From: Pseudomonadota bacterium
Lineage (GTDB): Bacteria; Pseudomonadota; Gammaproteobacteria; Burkholderiales; Rhodocyclaceae
Direction of reading: 5' to 3'
Assembly (NCBI GenBank): GCA_029776255.1
Contig: JAKOTN010000061.1
Span: 1-64,000, forward strand
Length of the DNA: 64,000 nucleotides
This document shows, piece after piece, positions 15,473-23,976 of the stretch. Under the pieces are notes generated by a model. That model ran no database searches and was not told where the DNA came from. It worked only from the letters and a program-made list of their open reading frames with translations. The first letter of the stretch is position 1, and each line of letters opens with the position of its first letter. The position numbers and the translations under genes are program-made.

Positions 15473-18280
15473 ATGAAAAAACCCTACATCGTCGGCATCG
15501 ATCTCGGAACCAGCAACACCGTGGTCGCTTACGCGGCGCCCGGCAAGCGGGAGGTCGAGTTGCTCGAAATCGAGCAACTGGTCGGCCCGGGCCAGGTCGC
15601 CGCCCGGCCGCTGCTGCCGTCGGTACGCTACCACCCGGCGGACGGTGAAATCGCCGCCGGCGATCTGCAACTGCCATGGCCAGCGGCCGACGGCGGCGAA
15701 CCGGTGCTTACCGGCCGTCTGGCGCTGGACCTCGGCGCGCAGGTTCCCGGCCGGCTGGTGACCAGCGCCAAGAGCTGGCTGTCGCACGGCTCGGTGGACC
15801 GCACGGCGCCGATCCTGCCCTGGGGAGCCGACGACGACGTGCTCAAGGTGTCGCCGGTCGACGCCAGCGCCAGCTATCTGGCGCACGTGCGCGCCGCCTG
15901 GCGGCACCGCTTTCCGCACGCGCCGCTCGAACAGCAACAGGTGATTCTCACCGTGCCCGCCTCCTTCGACGACGGCGCGCGCACCCTGACGCTGACCGCC
16001 GCCCGGCAGGCCGGCCTGCCCAACCCGCGCCTGCTCGAAGAACCGCAGGCGGCGGTGTACGACTGGCTGTTCCGCCATCGGGAAACGCTCGCCGACGAAC
16101 TGGCCGGCACCCGCCTGCTGTTGGTCTGCGACGTCGGCGGCGGCACCACCGACCTGACGCTGATACAGGTGACGTTCGAGGACGGCGTCCCGCGATTGAC
16201 CCGCATCGGCGTCGGCGACCACCTGATGCTCGGCGGCGACAACATGGATCTGGCGCTAGCGCACCTCGTCGAATCGCGCTTGCCGGCCAGCGAGGGCCGC
16301 CTGTCGGCGGCGCGTTTTTCGCAACTCAACGCCCGCTGCCGCGTCGCCAAGGAACAACTGCTGGCCGCGGGCGCGCCGGACGCGGCGGCGCTGACCCTGC
16401 TCGGCGGCGGCGCGCGCCTGATCGGCGGCGCGCGGTCCGTCGAAGTCCGCCGCGAGGAAGTCGCGCGCCTGATCGTCGAGGGCTTCTTCCCGCGCGTGGC
16501 GCCCGACGAAGCGCCTCGGCAACGGCAGGCGGCGATCGTCGAATTCGGCCTGCCCTACCCCGCCGATCCGGCGATCACCCGCCACATTGCCGCCTTTCTC
16601 CGGCGGCACGCGCACGCCTCGCGACAGGCGCTGGCCGAGGGTGGCGAGGAGAACGACGAAGGCGACGACGCGACGCGACCGCCGATTCCCGACACCCTGC
16701 TGTTCAACGGCGGCGTGTTCCGCGCCGAGGCGCTGGCCGAACGCCTGCGCGAGACGCTCGGCGAATGGCGCGGCGCGCCCTTGCGGGTGCTGCACAACGA
16801 CAACCCCGATATCGCCGTGGCGCGCGGCGCGGTGGCTTACGCCCTGGTTCGCCAGGGTCACGGGCAGCGCATCGGCGGCGGCTCGGCGCGCAGTTATTTC
16901 CTGGTGCTCGACGACGGCGGAAAAGAACGCGGCATCTGCCTGCTGCCGCGCGGCAGCGAGGAAGGACACGAAATCCGTTTGCCGGAGCGCACCTTCAGTC
17001 TCCGGCTCGGGCAACCGGTACGCTTCCATCTCGCCTCCTCGGTCGCCGACACGCCGTACCGCCCGGGCGACATCGCCGCGCTCGGCGACGACACCGTCCG
17101 CCTGCCGCCGATCGCCACCGTCGTCCAGGCGCCGGCCGGCGGCGCACAACGCGAGGTGCGCGTGCAACTCACCGCCACCATGACCGAAATCGGCACCCTG
17201 GAACTCCACTGCGTCGGCGTCGAGGACCCGACCCGCCGCTGGCGACTCGAATTCCAGTTGCGCGGCGAACACGGTCAGACGCCCGCCCAGGCGACGCTGC
17301 CGCCACGCTTCGCCGACGCCGTGCGCTGGATCGACCGCATTTTCGGCGCCAGCTCGCAACCGGTGGAGTGCAAGGATGTCCGGCGTCTGCGCGGACAGCT
17401 CGAACATCTGCTGGGCAAGCGCGACGACTGGGACATGCCGCTGCTGCGCGCGCTTTTCGACGCCCTGCTGCAACGCGCGCGCCGCCGCCGGCGCTCCGCC
17501 GAACACGAACGGCTGTGGCTCAATCTCGCCGGCTACTGCCTGCGTCCCGGCCTGGGCGACGCGCTCGACGACTGGCGGATCGAACAACTCGCGGCGCTTC
17601 TGCCGCAAGGCATCCAATACGTCAATGAAAGCCAGAACTGGTCGGAATGGTGGACCTTCTGGCGGCGCGCGGCCGGCGGCCTGTCGCCGGAAACGCAGGA
17701 AAAGCTCCTGGCCGACATCGCGCCCTGGCTGCATGGCGACTGCGGCAAGACCCGCGGTCGCCTCGCCCCGGCCATCGCCGGCAGTCACGACGACATGCTG
17801 CGTCTGGCCGCCTCGCTGGAACGGCTGCCGATCGAGCGCAAGATCGCGCTCGGCGACGCCTTGCGCCACCGGCTGCGCAAGCCAAACGAGAAGCCGCTCG
17901 GCTGGTGGGCATTGGGACGCCTCGGCGCGCGCCGCGCGCTCCACGGCAGCGCCCACCAGGTCGTCCCGCCAGAGATCGCCGGCCGCTGGCTGGAAGACGT
18001 GTTGCAGCTCGACTGGAAAAAGGTCGAACCGGCCGCTTTCACCGCCACGCAGATCGCCCGCCTGACCGGCGACCGTTCGCGCGATCTCCCCGACGATCTT
18101 CGTCAGCGGGTGCTGGCGCGGCTGCACGCCGCCAACGCCGCCGCCAGCTGGCAGGAACAGGTGCGGACCGTCGTCGAACTCGACAAAGCCGATGAACGGC
18201 GTGCTTTCGGCGAATCCCTGCCAGCCGGCCTGCGGCTGCTGCCCGAACGGCAAGGTCGAGATAATCAATTAAATAATTAA
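15473..18280 (+). CDS. Hsp70-family protein with long C-terminal extension (DUF3731-type)
   Basis: A 935-residue divergent Hsp70. The ATPase half has VGIDLGTSNTVVAYA at ~5, LVCDVGGGTTDLTLIQV near 220, GGDNMDLALAHLVESRLP and LFNGGVFRAEAL near 410. It is followed by a beta-domain like that of its neighbour (VRVQLTATMTEIGTLELHCV) and then ~330 extra residues rich in Arg, Trp and Leu (SEWWTFWRRAAGGLSPETQE; KPLGWWALGRLGARRALHGS), matching the C-terminal DUF3731-type domain of this group. ATG at 15473 is chosen because the ATPase fold starts there. The last six codons and the stop come from an AT-rich palindrome unlike the rest of the gene. Confidence 0.9.
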   Translation: MKKPYIVGIDLGTSNTVVAYAAPGKREVELLEIEQLVGPGQVAARPLLPSVRYHPADGEIAAGDLQLPWPAADGGEPVLTGRLALDLGAQVPGRLVTSAKSWLSHGSVDRTAPILPWGADDDVLKVSPVDASASYLAHVRAAWRHRFPHAPLEQQQVILTVPASFDDGARTLTLTAARQAGLPNPRLLEEPQAAVYDWLFRHRETLADELAGTRLLLVCDVGGGTTDLTLIQVTFEDGVPRLTRIGVGDHLMLGGDNMDLALAHLVESRLPASEGRLSAARFSQLNARCRVAKEQLLAAGAPDAAALTLLGGGARLIGGARSVEVRREEVARLIVEGFFPRVAPDEAPRQRQAAIVEFGLPYPADPAITRHIAAFLRRHAHASRQALAEGGEENDEGDDATRPPIPDTLLFNGGVFRAEALAERLRETLGEWRGAPLRVLHNDNPDIAVARGAVAYALVRQGHGQRIGGGSARSYFLVLDDGGKERGICLLPRGSEEGHEIRLPERTFSLRLGQPVRFHLASSVADTPYRPGDIAALGDDTVRLPPIATVVQAPAGGAQREVRVQLTATMTEIGTLELHCVGVEDPTRRWRLEFQLRGEHGQTPAQATLPPRFADAVRWIDRIFGASSQPVECKDVRRLRGQLEHLLGKRDDWDMPLLRALFDALLQRARRRRRSAEHERLWLNLAGYCLRPGLGDALDDWRIEQLAALLPQGIQYVNESQNWSEWWTFWRRAAGGLSPETQEKLLADIAPWLHGDCGKTRGRLAPAIAGSHDDMLRLAASLERLPIERKIALGDALRHRLRKPNEKPLGWWALGRLGARRALHGSAHQVVPPEIAGRWLEDVLQLDWKKVEPAAFTATQIARLTGDRSRDLPDDLRQRVLARLHAANAAASWQEQVRTVVELDKADERRAFGESLPAGLRLLPERQGRDNQLNN

Positions 18281-18293
18281 TTTAATTGATTAT
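18261..18293. terminator. AT-rich palindrome between convergent genes, possible bidirectional terminator
   Basis: Two perfect 14-bp arms (18261-18274 and 18280-18293, ATAATCAATTAAAT and its complement) flank a 5-base loop. The first arm and loop encode the last residues of the Hsp70 protein (DNQLNN), and the stop TAA is at 18278-18280. The clostripain-like gene ends 13 bp further on from the other side. The stem is nearly all A-T, weak as a terminator but symmetrical, and stands out sharply from its GC-rich flanks. Confidence 0.4.
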
Positions 18294-18305
18294 ATTAAAC
18301 AACGC

Positions 18306-19655
18306 TCACGCGTGATAGGCCGCCAGCAGTTCGCTCCAGTGCGTGTCCCTGGCAAAACTCAGTTCGCGGTAATACGGCGAAACGCGCTGCCAGCCCGGGG
18401 GGATCAGATACACCGAGAGTCCGGCCAGTCCGTCGAACCACTCGCCGCGATGCCGCTCGGCGAGGATGGCACCGGCGCCTGGCTGAAGCGCCCGCCGGCA
18501 GGCGGTCGCCGCCTGACGCAAGGCCGGGGAGGCGCCGGCCGCCGCCGCGAGTTCGCTGACCAGCGAACCGATATCCCAAAGATGCCAGTCGAACTTGTTT
18601 GGCTGGCGCTGGCCCTGCCGTGTTTCCCGCTGCCGAGTGGCGTACTGCGCCGCCCACAGGATGTCGGCCAGCGCGCCGGAAGGAGTACCGAATGAGGTGC
18701 CGGGGGCTTCAGCCGGACGGCACAGGGCCATTGCCAGGGCGTCGATCGCACGGGCCGTTTCGCCGATCCGGCCGAGATCGACCGCCACCTTGGTCACGTC
18801 GCCGTTGGCGGGCGGATTGGCGGCGTAGTACTCGCCGTAGCGTTCGACGGCCCGGCGCGCCAGATCGGCGCCATTCTGCGCCGGACAGGCGCACAGATCG
18901 CCGAAAATCGCGCCGTAGGGCCAACTGTGTCCGGGAACCAGTTCTTCGGACGCGACGAGGTAACGCACCGCGTGACGCAATTCGTAGGCCACTTCGACGT
19001 TGGCCATCAGGCAGGCGTCCATGCCCAGGAATTCGAGCGGCCGGTCGACGAAAGCGGCGATCTGGCCGGCGACGCGCGCCAGTTCGAGCGTATCGAGCGA
19101 ATGGCCGCTGCCGTCGTCGAAGAGGATGGCGCGCTCGGCGGCGCGCGCGGGGGACAACAGCGTGCGCAGCGTCGACCGGAACAAGGCCCGGCTGCCGGCG
19201 GCGGCCGAGCGTTCCTTCGCTTCGCGGCCGTCGACGGCCTGGCGCGGCGACGCGTCCGCCGTCACGGCGCCCGACTTCACGCGCTCGCCGGCGTCCAAGC
19301 GCGCAATCTCCGCCGGCTCCCAACCGGAGCCGTGGCTCCACAAGATCAGACCGTGGCGTTCGGCCGGGTATTGAGCGAACAGCCAGCGCGCGGTGGCCAG
19401 CAACTGTTCGGCATCGCCGGAATCGACATCGCCCAGCATTTCCTGGCTGGCGACGAATCCGGGATCGCCGATCACGTAGCGCGCCGCGGCGCCGGCATGC
19501 CGCTCGGGCAACAGTCCGTCGTAGAGCACGCCATGCAGCACTTGCGGACGGCTGCCGACAGTGAGAATTTCGAACAAGCTCTTCCTGCCCATCGCCGACA
19601 GATTGTTATGCGCCGCGATGTAGGTGAGGATCGTCCACTCCCGTCGTTGCGTCAT
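18306..19655 (-). CDS. clostripain-family (C11) cysteine peptidase-like protein
   Basis: A 449-residue protein of the caspase-related clan CD. It starts MTQRREWTILTYIAAHNNL, the family's conserved opening, and has the catalytic His in HGLILWSHGSGWEP near residue 100 and the Cys in LEFLGMDACLMANVEVAYEL near 215. No signal peptide is seen, so it may be cytosolic or processed otherwise. ATG at 19655 is chosen from the family's start; the much longer open frame upstream is a shadow of the TonB-like gene. It lies 38 bp downstream of that gene on the same strand and is probably co-transcribed with it. Substrate unknown; Arg/Lys cleavage is typical of clostripains. Confidence 0.85.
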   Translation of the reverse strand: MTQRREWTILTYIAAHNNLSAMGRKSLFEILTVGSRPQVLHGVLYDGLLPERHAGAAARYVIGDPGFVASQEMLGDVDSGDAEQLLATARWLFAQYPAERHGLILWSHGSGWEPAEIARLDAGERVKSGAVTADASPRQAVDGREAKERSAAAGSRALFRSTLRTLLSPARAAERAILFDDGSGHSLDTLELARVAGQIAAFVDRPLEFLGMDACLMANVEVAYELRHAVRYLVASEELVPGHSWPYGAIFGDLCACPAQNGADLARRAVERYGEYYAANPPANGDVTKVAVDLGRIGETARAIDALAMALCRPAEAPGTSFGTPSGALADILWAAQYATRQRETRQGQRQPNKFDWHLWDIGSLVSELAAAAGASPALRQAATACRRALQPGAGAILAERHRGEWFDGLAGLSVYLIPPGWQRVSPYYRELSFARDTHWSELLAAYHA

Positions 19656-19693
19656 CGGCGTCTCCTTGGTCGGGATTTCAGGGGCGAGCCGCG

Positions 19694-20512
19694 TCAATCG
19701 TCCAGATTGAACTGTATCGGCACCTCCGCCAGCGACTCGACCGCTTCGTCGCCGCGCCGCGCCGGCACAAAGCGCCAGCGCTCGACGGCGGCGCGCGCCG
19801 CCTCGTCCAGCCGCGAAAAACCGCTCGACTGCTTGACCGCCACCGCCACCGGCAAACCCTGCGCGCTGACCCGCACCCGCAGCACCACCCGCCCTTCCTG
19901 ACCCAGGCGGCGCGACGCGTCGGGGTAGGCGGGACGGGGATTGTGCAGATAGGCGACGTCGAAGCGCGCGGCGACCAAGGGCAATGACGGCGCGGCGGCC
20001 GGCGGTTCGGCCGGCGCCGAAGGGCGCGCCGCCGGCGGCGCGACGGCAACGGTCGCCGGGTTGGCGTTGGCGAGTCGGGCGGTATCGACGGTTTCCGCGT
20101 TTTCGGCCACCGCCAACACCCGCGCAGATGGCAGCGCTTTCGCCGGCAGCGTCGCGACGCGCCCGACCGTTTTCACCGGCGTTTTCACCGGCGTTTGTGC
20201 CGCTTGTGCCGCTTGTGGCGTATGCCGCGTTTGGGGCACTTGCGGCGTTTGCGGCGACGGCGCCGCCGCCGGCCGCAGCGGCGCGTCGATCACGCGCACC
20301 TGCAAGGCCGGCGGCACCGCCGGCATCGGCGACCTTTCCAAGACCGCGAAAGCGAACACCAACGCTCCCAGATGTGCGCCGGCGATCGCGAGCGCGAAGG
20401 CGCCGCGCCGCCACCACGGCGGACGGCGCGGTGCCGGAAAACGGTAATACACCGGCGGATTTTGACAGGCCGTTTCGCTCAACAGGGGCTCGCGAGGCGG
20501 GAAAAGCGCCAT
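19694..20512 (-). CDS. TonB-family energy transducer
   Basis: Couples the proton-motive force sensed by ExbB/ExbD to outer-membrane transporters. The 272-residue product has a basic N-terminus, one membrane helix at ~40-60 (GAFALAIAGAHLGALVFAFA), a long Pro/Ala/Thr-rich periplasmic linker with PQTPQVPQT-like repeats, and a C-terminal TonB domain (RPAYPDASRRLGQEGRVVLR; SSGFSRLDEAARAAVERWRF). ATG at 20512 is chosen; a further 33 residues upstream would be unlike the family. No exbB, exbD or TonB-dependent receptor gene is nearby. It is divergent from thpR with a 70-bp gap. Confidence 0.9.
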   Translation of the reverse strand: MALFPPREPLLSETACQNPPVYYRFPAPRRPPWWRRGAFALAIAGAHLGALVFAFAVLERSPMPAVPPALQVRVIDAPLRPAAAPSPQTPQVPQTRHTPQAAQAAQTPVKTPVKTVGRVATLPAKALPSARVLAVAENAETVDTARLANANPATVAVAPPAARPSAPAEPPAAAPSLPLVAARFDVAYLHNPRPAYPDASRRLGQEGRVVLRVRVSAQGLPVAVAVKQSSGFSRLDEAARAAVERWRFVPARRGDEAVESLAEVPIQFNLDD

Positions 20513-20582
20513 TTTATGCCTCCGCCACCGATGCACTTCGCTTTTCGTCGCCCGTCGGCGCGCCGGGCGCGATAATGCGCGC

Positions 20583-21128
20583 ATGTCGCCTACCGACCCG
20601 CCGACCGCCACGCTGAAAGACGCATCGCCAGCGCGCCTTTTTCTCGCCCTCTGGCCGACGCCGGCGCTCGACGCGCGACTCGGCGGCTACCGGCGGCAGT
20701 GCCTCTGGCCGAAAAGCGCCATCCCGGTGCGGACCGACCGTCTGCATCTGACCTTGCATTTCATCGGCGCCGTCGACCACTGGCGGCTCGGCGAGGTCGC
20801 CGCCGGCCTGCGTGTCGAGGTGGAGCCGTTCGAACTGATTCTCCGCCGGGCGGCGATCTGGCCGAACGGCGTCGCGGTGCTGCAAACCGCCGAAACGCCG
20901 GCAGCCTTGCACCGATTGCACGCGCGGCTCGGCGATGCGCTGCGCGCGCTCGACCTGCCGGTCGAAAAACGGACTTTCCGCCCGCACCTGACCCTCGCCC
21001 GCCGCGCGCTCGGCGCCACCTTGCCGAGCGTGACGCCGCCCTTGCGCTGGCCGGTCGCCGATTACCGGCTGGTGGCGTCGACGCTCGGCGCCGGCGGCGG
21101 CTACCGCCTCGTGAAACGCTACGCCTGA
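20583..21128 (+). CDS. thpR: RNA 2',3'-cyclic phosphodiesterase (LigT/ThpR family)
   Basis: A 2H-phosphoesterase that opens 2',3'-cyclic phosphates on RNA ends. The 181-residue product has RLFLALWPTP near 18, and the two catalytic HxTx motifs HLTLHF (~58) and HLTLAR (~139). The length matches the family (~175-190). The first 15 residues are unlike most relatives, which begin near the RLFLALWP segment, but ATG at 20583 is the only reasonable start. It stands alone between the divergent TonB-like gene and the EamA transporter. Confidence 0.9.
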   Translation: MSPTDPPTATLKDASPARLFLALWPTPALDARLGGYRRQCLWPKSAIPVRTDRLHLTLHFIGAVDHWRLGEVAAGLRVEVEPFELILRRAAIWPNGVAVLQTAETPAALHRLHARLGDALRALDLPVEKRTFRPHLTLARRALGATLPSVTPPLRWPVADYRLVASTLGAGGGYRLVKRYA

Positions 21129-21308
21129 AATCCCGTCGGCGGCGACGCGAAAGGAAAGACAAGGCGCGGAGCAAGGCGACAAAGTGGTCGCGATTTCAAC
21201 GCCGGCGCAATCAGCGCCAGCGCAATTCCCGCCCGATTCCGGCACAATGACGCCCTTGCCAACTCTCCTCCGGGCGCCTTCAGTGTCGCGGCCGGAAGCG
21301 CCCCCACC

Positions 21309-22247
21309 ATGTCGCACCGCCTAGCCGTCGCCCTGATGGTGCTGGTCACGCTCCTGTGGAGCATCGCCGGTGTCGTCGCCCGCCATCTCGAATTCGCCAC
21401 CGGTTTCGAGGTCACTTTCTGGCGCAGCCTGTTCAACGCGCTGGCGCTGAGCGTCGCGCTGACCGCCATGCGCGGCGGGCGGTGGCGCGACGCGCGCGGC
21501 GACGGCCTGTGGACCTGCTTGCGGCGCGCATCGTGGCCCTTGTGGCTTTCCGGCGTCTGCTGGTCGGTGATGTTCACCGCCTTCATGCTGGCGATCACGC
21601 TGACGACGGTGGCCAATGTGCTGGTGACGATGGCCATCGGCCCGCTGCTCACCGCGCTGTTCGCCCGCCTTTTCCTGCGCCACCGCTTGCCGGCGCGAAC
21701 CTGGCTGGCGATTGCCGTCGCCGGCGCCGGCATCGCCTGGATGTTCGGCCAGGAAGCGCGCGGCGGCCTGTCGCTGACCGGCACCGTCGTCGCTCTGGCC
21801 GTGCCGTTCGCGGCGGCGTTGAATTTCACGATGATGCAGCACGTCGGGCACCGGACGCCTGACGACGATGCGCAGCGGCAGGATTTGTTGCCGGCGGTGT
21901 TGATCGGCGCCGTGCTGTCGGCGTTATTCACCTTGCCATTCGCCCACCCTTTCCACGCCTCGGCGCGCGATCTCGGACTGCTGGCGCTGCTCGGCGGCGT
22001 GCAGCTGGCGATTCCCTGTCTGCTGGTGGTTCGCCTGTCGCGCGTTCTGCCGGCGCCGGAAATCGCGCTGCTCGGCCTGCTTGAAGTGGTCTTCGGCGTC
22101 ACCTGGGCCTGGCTGGGCGCCGGCGAACGACCGTCCGCGAGCACCCTGGGCGGCGGCGCGCTGGTGTTAACGGCGCTGATCGCCAACGAGACGCTGGCCC
22201 TGCTGCGCGTCCGCGCCCCCGGCGTGGCGGCGGGCGACGGCGTTTGA
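21309..22247 (+). CDS. DMT-superfamily (EamA) transporter
   Basis: An inner-membrane carrier of 312 residues with about ten hydrophobic helices in two EamA repeats. Features are LVTLLWSIAGVVARHLE with the family's first helix, FWRSLFNALALS, TVANVLVTMAIGPLLTALFA, and the second-repeat ALLGLLEVVFGVTWAWLGAG with the conserved E and W. Substrate cannot be told from the sequence; relatives export amino acids and other metabolites. It precedes purT by 96 bp on the same strand; functional link unknown. Confidence 0.88.
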   Translation: MSHRLAVALMVLVTLLWSIAGVVARHLEFATGFEVTFWRSLFNALALSVALTAMRGGRWRDARGDGLWTCLRRASWPLWLSGVCWSVMFTAFMLAITLTTVANVLVTMAIGPLLTALFARLFLRHRLPARTWLAIAVAGAGIAWMFGQEARGGLSLTGTVVALAVPFAAALNFTMMQHVGHRTPDDDAQRQDLLPAVLIGAVLSALFTLPFAHPFHASARDLGLLALLGGVQLAIPCLLVVRLSRVLPAPEIALLGLLEVVFGVTWAWLGAGERPSASTLGGGALVLTALIANETLALLRVRAPGVAAGDGV

Positions 22248-22343
22248 CGGCCCGACGGGCGGCACGGGGATTGCCGCCAAATCGCGCTTCGCTTCGTTGA
22301 TTTTTTTAACTTGGTCAATAGTCCGCCACCACAGGAAGAACGC

Positions 22344-23567
22344 ATGAATATCGGAACCCCGCTCTCCCCCGGCGCCTTGCGCGTGATGCTGCTCGGCGCC
22401 GGCGAACTCGGCAAGGAAGTGATCATCGCCTTGCAACGGCTCGGCGTCGAAACCATCGCCGTCGACCGTTACGCCAACGCGCCCGGCCAACAGGTGGCGC
22501 ATCGCGCGCATGTCATCGCCATGACCGACGGCGCGGCGCTGCGCGCGCTGATCGACCGTGAACGGCCGCACATCGTGGTGCCGGAAATCGAGGCCATCGC
22601 CACCGAGGTGCTGGCGGACATCGAGGCAGCCGGACAGGCCGAGGTGATTCCCTGCGCCCGCGCCGCGCAATTGACGATGAACCGCGAGGGAATCCGCCGC
22701 CTGGCGGCCGAGGAACTCGGCCTGCCGACCTCGCCCTATCGTTTCGCCGATTCGCTGGCGGCGCTGCGGGCGGCCATCGCCGGGGCAAGCGACGAGCAAG
22801 GCATCGGCTACCCGTGCATCGTCAAGCCAGTGATGTCGTCGTCGGGAAAGGGGCAATCGATGGTGCGCGAGCCGGACGACGTGCAACGCGCCTGGGATTA
22901 CGCCGCCAGCGGTGGCCGGGTCGATCAGGGCCGGGTGATCGTCGAGGGCGTCATCGATTTCGACTACGAAATCACCCTGCTCACCGTGCGGGCGCGCACC
23001 GCCGACGGCACCATCGGCACCGCCTTTTGCGAGCCGATCGGTCATCTCCAGGTCGAGGGCGATTACGTGGAATCGTGGCAGCCGCAGGCGATGAGCGCCG
23101 GCGCGTTGGCCCGCGCCCGCGAAATCGCCGCCACCGTCACCGGCGCGCTCGGCGGCCGCGGCATTTTCGGCGTCGAGTTGTTCATCAAGGGCGACGAGGT
23201 GTGGTTTTCGGAAGTCAGCCCGCGACCGCACGACACCGGCCTGGTCACGCTGTGCTCGCAGCGCTTTTCGGAGTTCGAACTGCACGCCCGCGCCATTCTC
23301 GGTCTGCCGGTCGACACCAGTCTGCGCGAAGCGGGCGCCTCGGCGGTGATTTATGGCGGCGTCGAGGCCGCCGGCATCGCTTTCGCCGGTCTGGCCGAGG
23401 CCTTGTCGATACCGCGAAGCGACTTGCGCCTGTTCGGCAAACCCGAGTCGTTCCGCAAACGGCGGATGGGGGTGGCGGTGGCCAACGGCGACGATGTCGA
23501 CCAGGCACGCGAACGCGCCAAACAGGTGGCCAGCCGGGTCAGGCCGGAACGCAACCCGCCGGGCTGA
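22344..23567 (+). CDS. purT: formate-dependent phosphoribosylglycinamide formyltransferase
   Basis: ATP-grasp enzyme of purine synthesis that makes formyl-GAR from GAR, formate and ATP, the folate-independent alternative to PurN. The 407-residue product shows [40 protein letters not shown], the ATP-grasp loop [12 protein letters not shown] near 165, and [20 protein letters not shown] at 22344 has AGGAAG upstream and gives a family-typical start and length (~390-400); the ATG at 22311 adds eleven unrelated residues. The small Cys protein gene ends 25 bp beyond on the opposite strand. Confidence 0.96.
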   Translation: MNIGTPLSPGALRVMLLGAGELGKEVIIALQRLGVETIAVDRYANAPGQQVAHRAHVIAMTDGAALRALIDRERPHIVVPEIEAIATEVLADIEAAGQAEVIPCARAAQLTMNREGIRRLAAEELGLPTSPYRFADSLAALRAAIAGASDEQGIGYPCIVKPVMSSSGKGQSMVREPDDVQRAWDYAASGGRVDQGRVIVEGVIDFDYEITLLTVRARTADGTIGTAFCEPIGHLQVEGDYVESWQPQAMSAGALARAREIAATVTGALGGRGIFGVELFIKGDEVWFSEVSPRPHDTGLVTLCSQRFSEFELHARAILGLPVDTSLREAGASAVIYGGVEAAGIAFAGLAEALSIPRSDLRLFGKPESFRKRRMGVAVANGDDVDQARERAKQVASRVRPERNPPG

Positions 23568-23591
23568 TCGCCGGCGCGGATGGCGTGGCGC

Positions 23592-23804
23592 TCACGCCGT
23601 CGAAGTCTCCGGCCCGTCGTCGCCGTTTTCACCGTCCCCGGCAAGACGGGCCTGCTTTTCCCGCAGGCGCCGGTTCTTGTCGTCGCTGCTCATGAAATAG
23701 TAGCGACCGGCGAGAACGCAGCCCTTCATCCCCGGATCGCAAGGCAGATCGTCGATCTTGGCGCAACGGCCGTTGACCTCGTGCGGACACCCCCAGGACG
23801 CCAT
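23592..23804 (-). CDS. small four-cysteine protein, unknown function
   Basis: A 70-residue protein beginning MASWGCPHEVNGRC with four cysteines at 6, 14, 22 and 29, followed by a charged helical tail (DDKNRRLREKQARL). The spacing suggests a small metal or redox site. ATG at 23804 is preceded by GAGGAGGAAG, a very strong ribosome site, which supports expression. Similar short proteins starting with a WGCPHE-like motif occur in related Betaproteobacteria as far as I recall; no function is known. It is convergent with purT. Confidence 0.7.
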   Translation of the reverse strand: MASWGCPHEVNGRCAKIDDLPCDPGMKGCVLAGRYYFMSSDDKNRRLREKQARLAGDGENGDDGPETSTA

Positions 23805-23976
23805 GCTTCCTCCTCGACAAACGGCCGTGGCCGGCAACGCCCGACGGCGCGGGCAAGCCCCCGATTATGCGGCCTGAGAGGCAAAACACAACACCCCGGC
23901 GGACGACAGGAAACACTTGATCGACGCGTCGATGCGAGGCAAGGTACGCGCGTCGCCACTCACCGGGAAAAACGCC

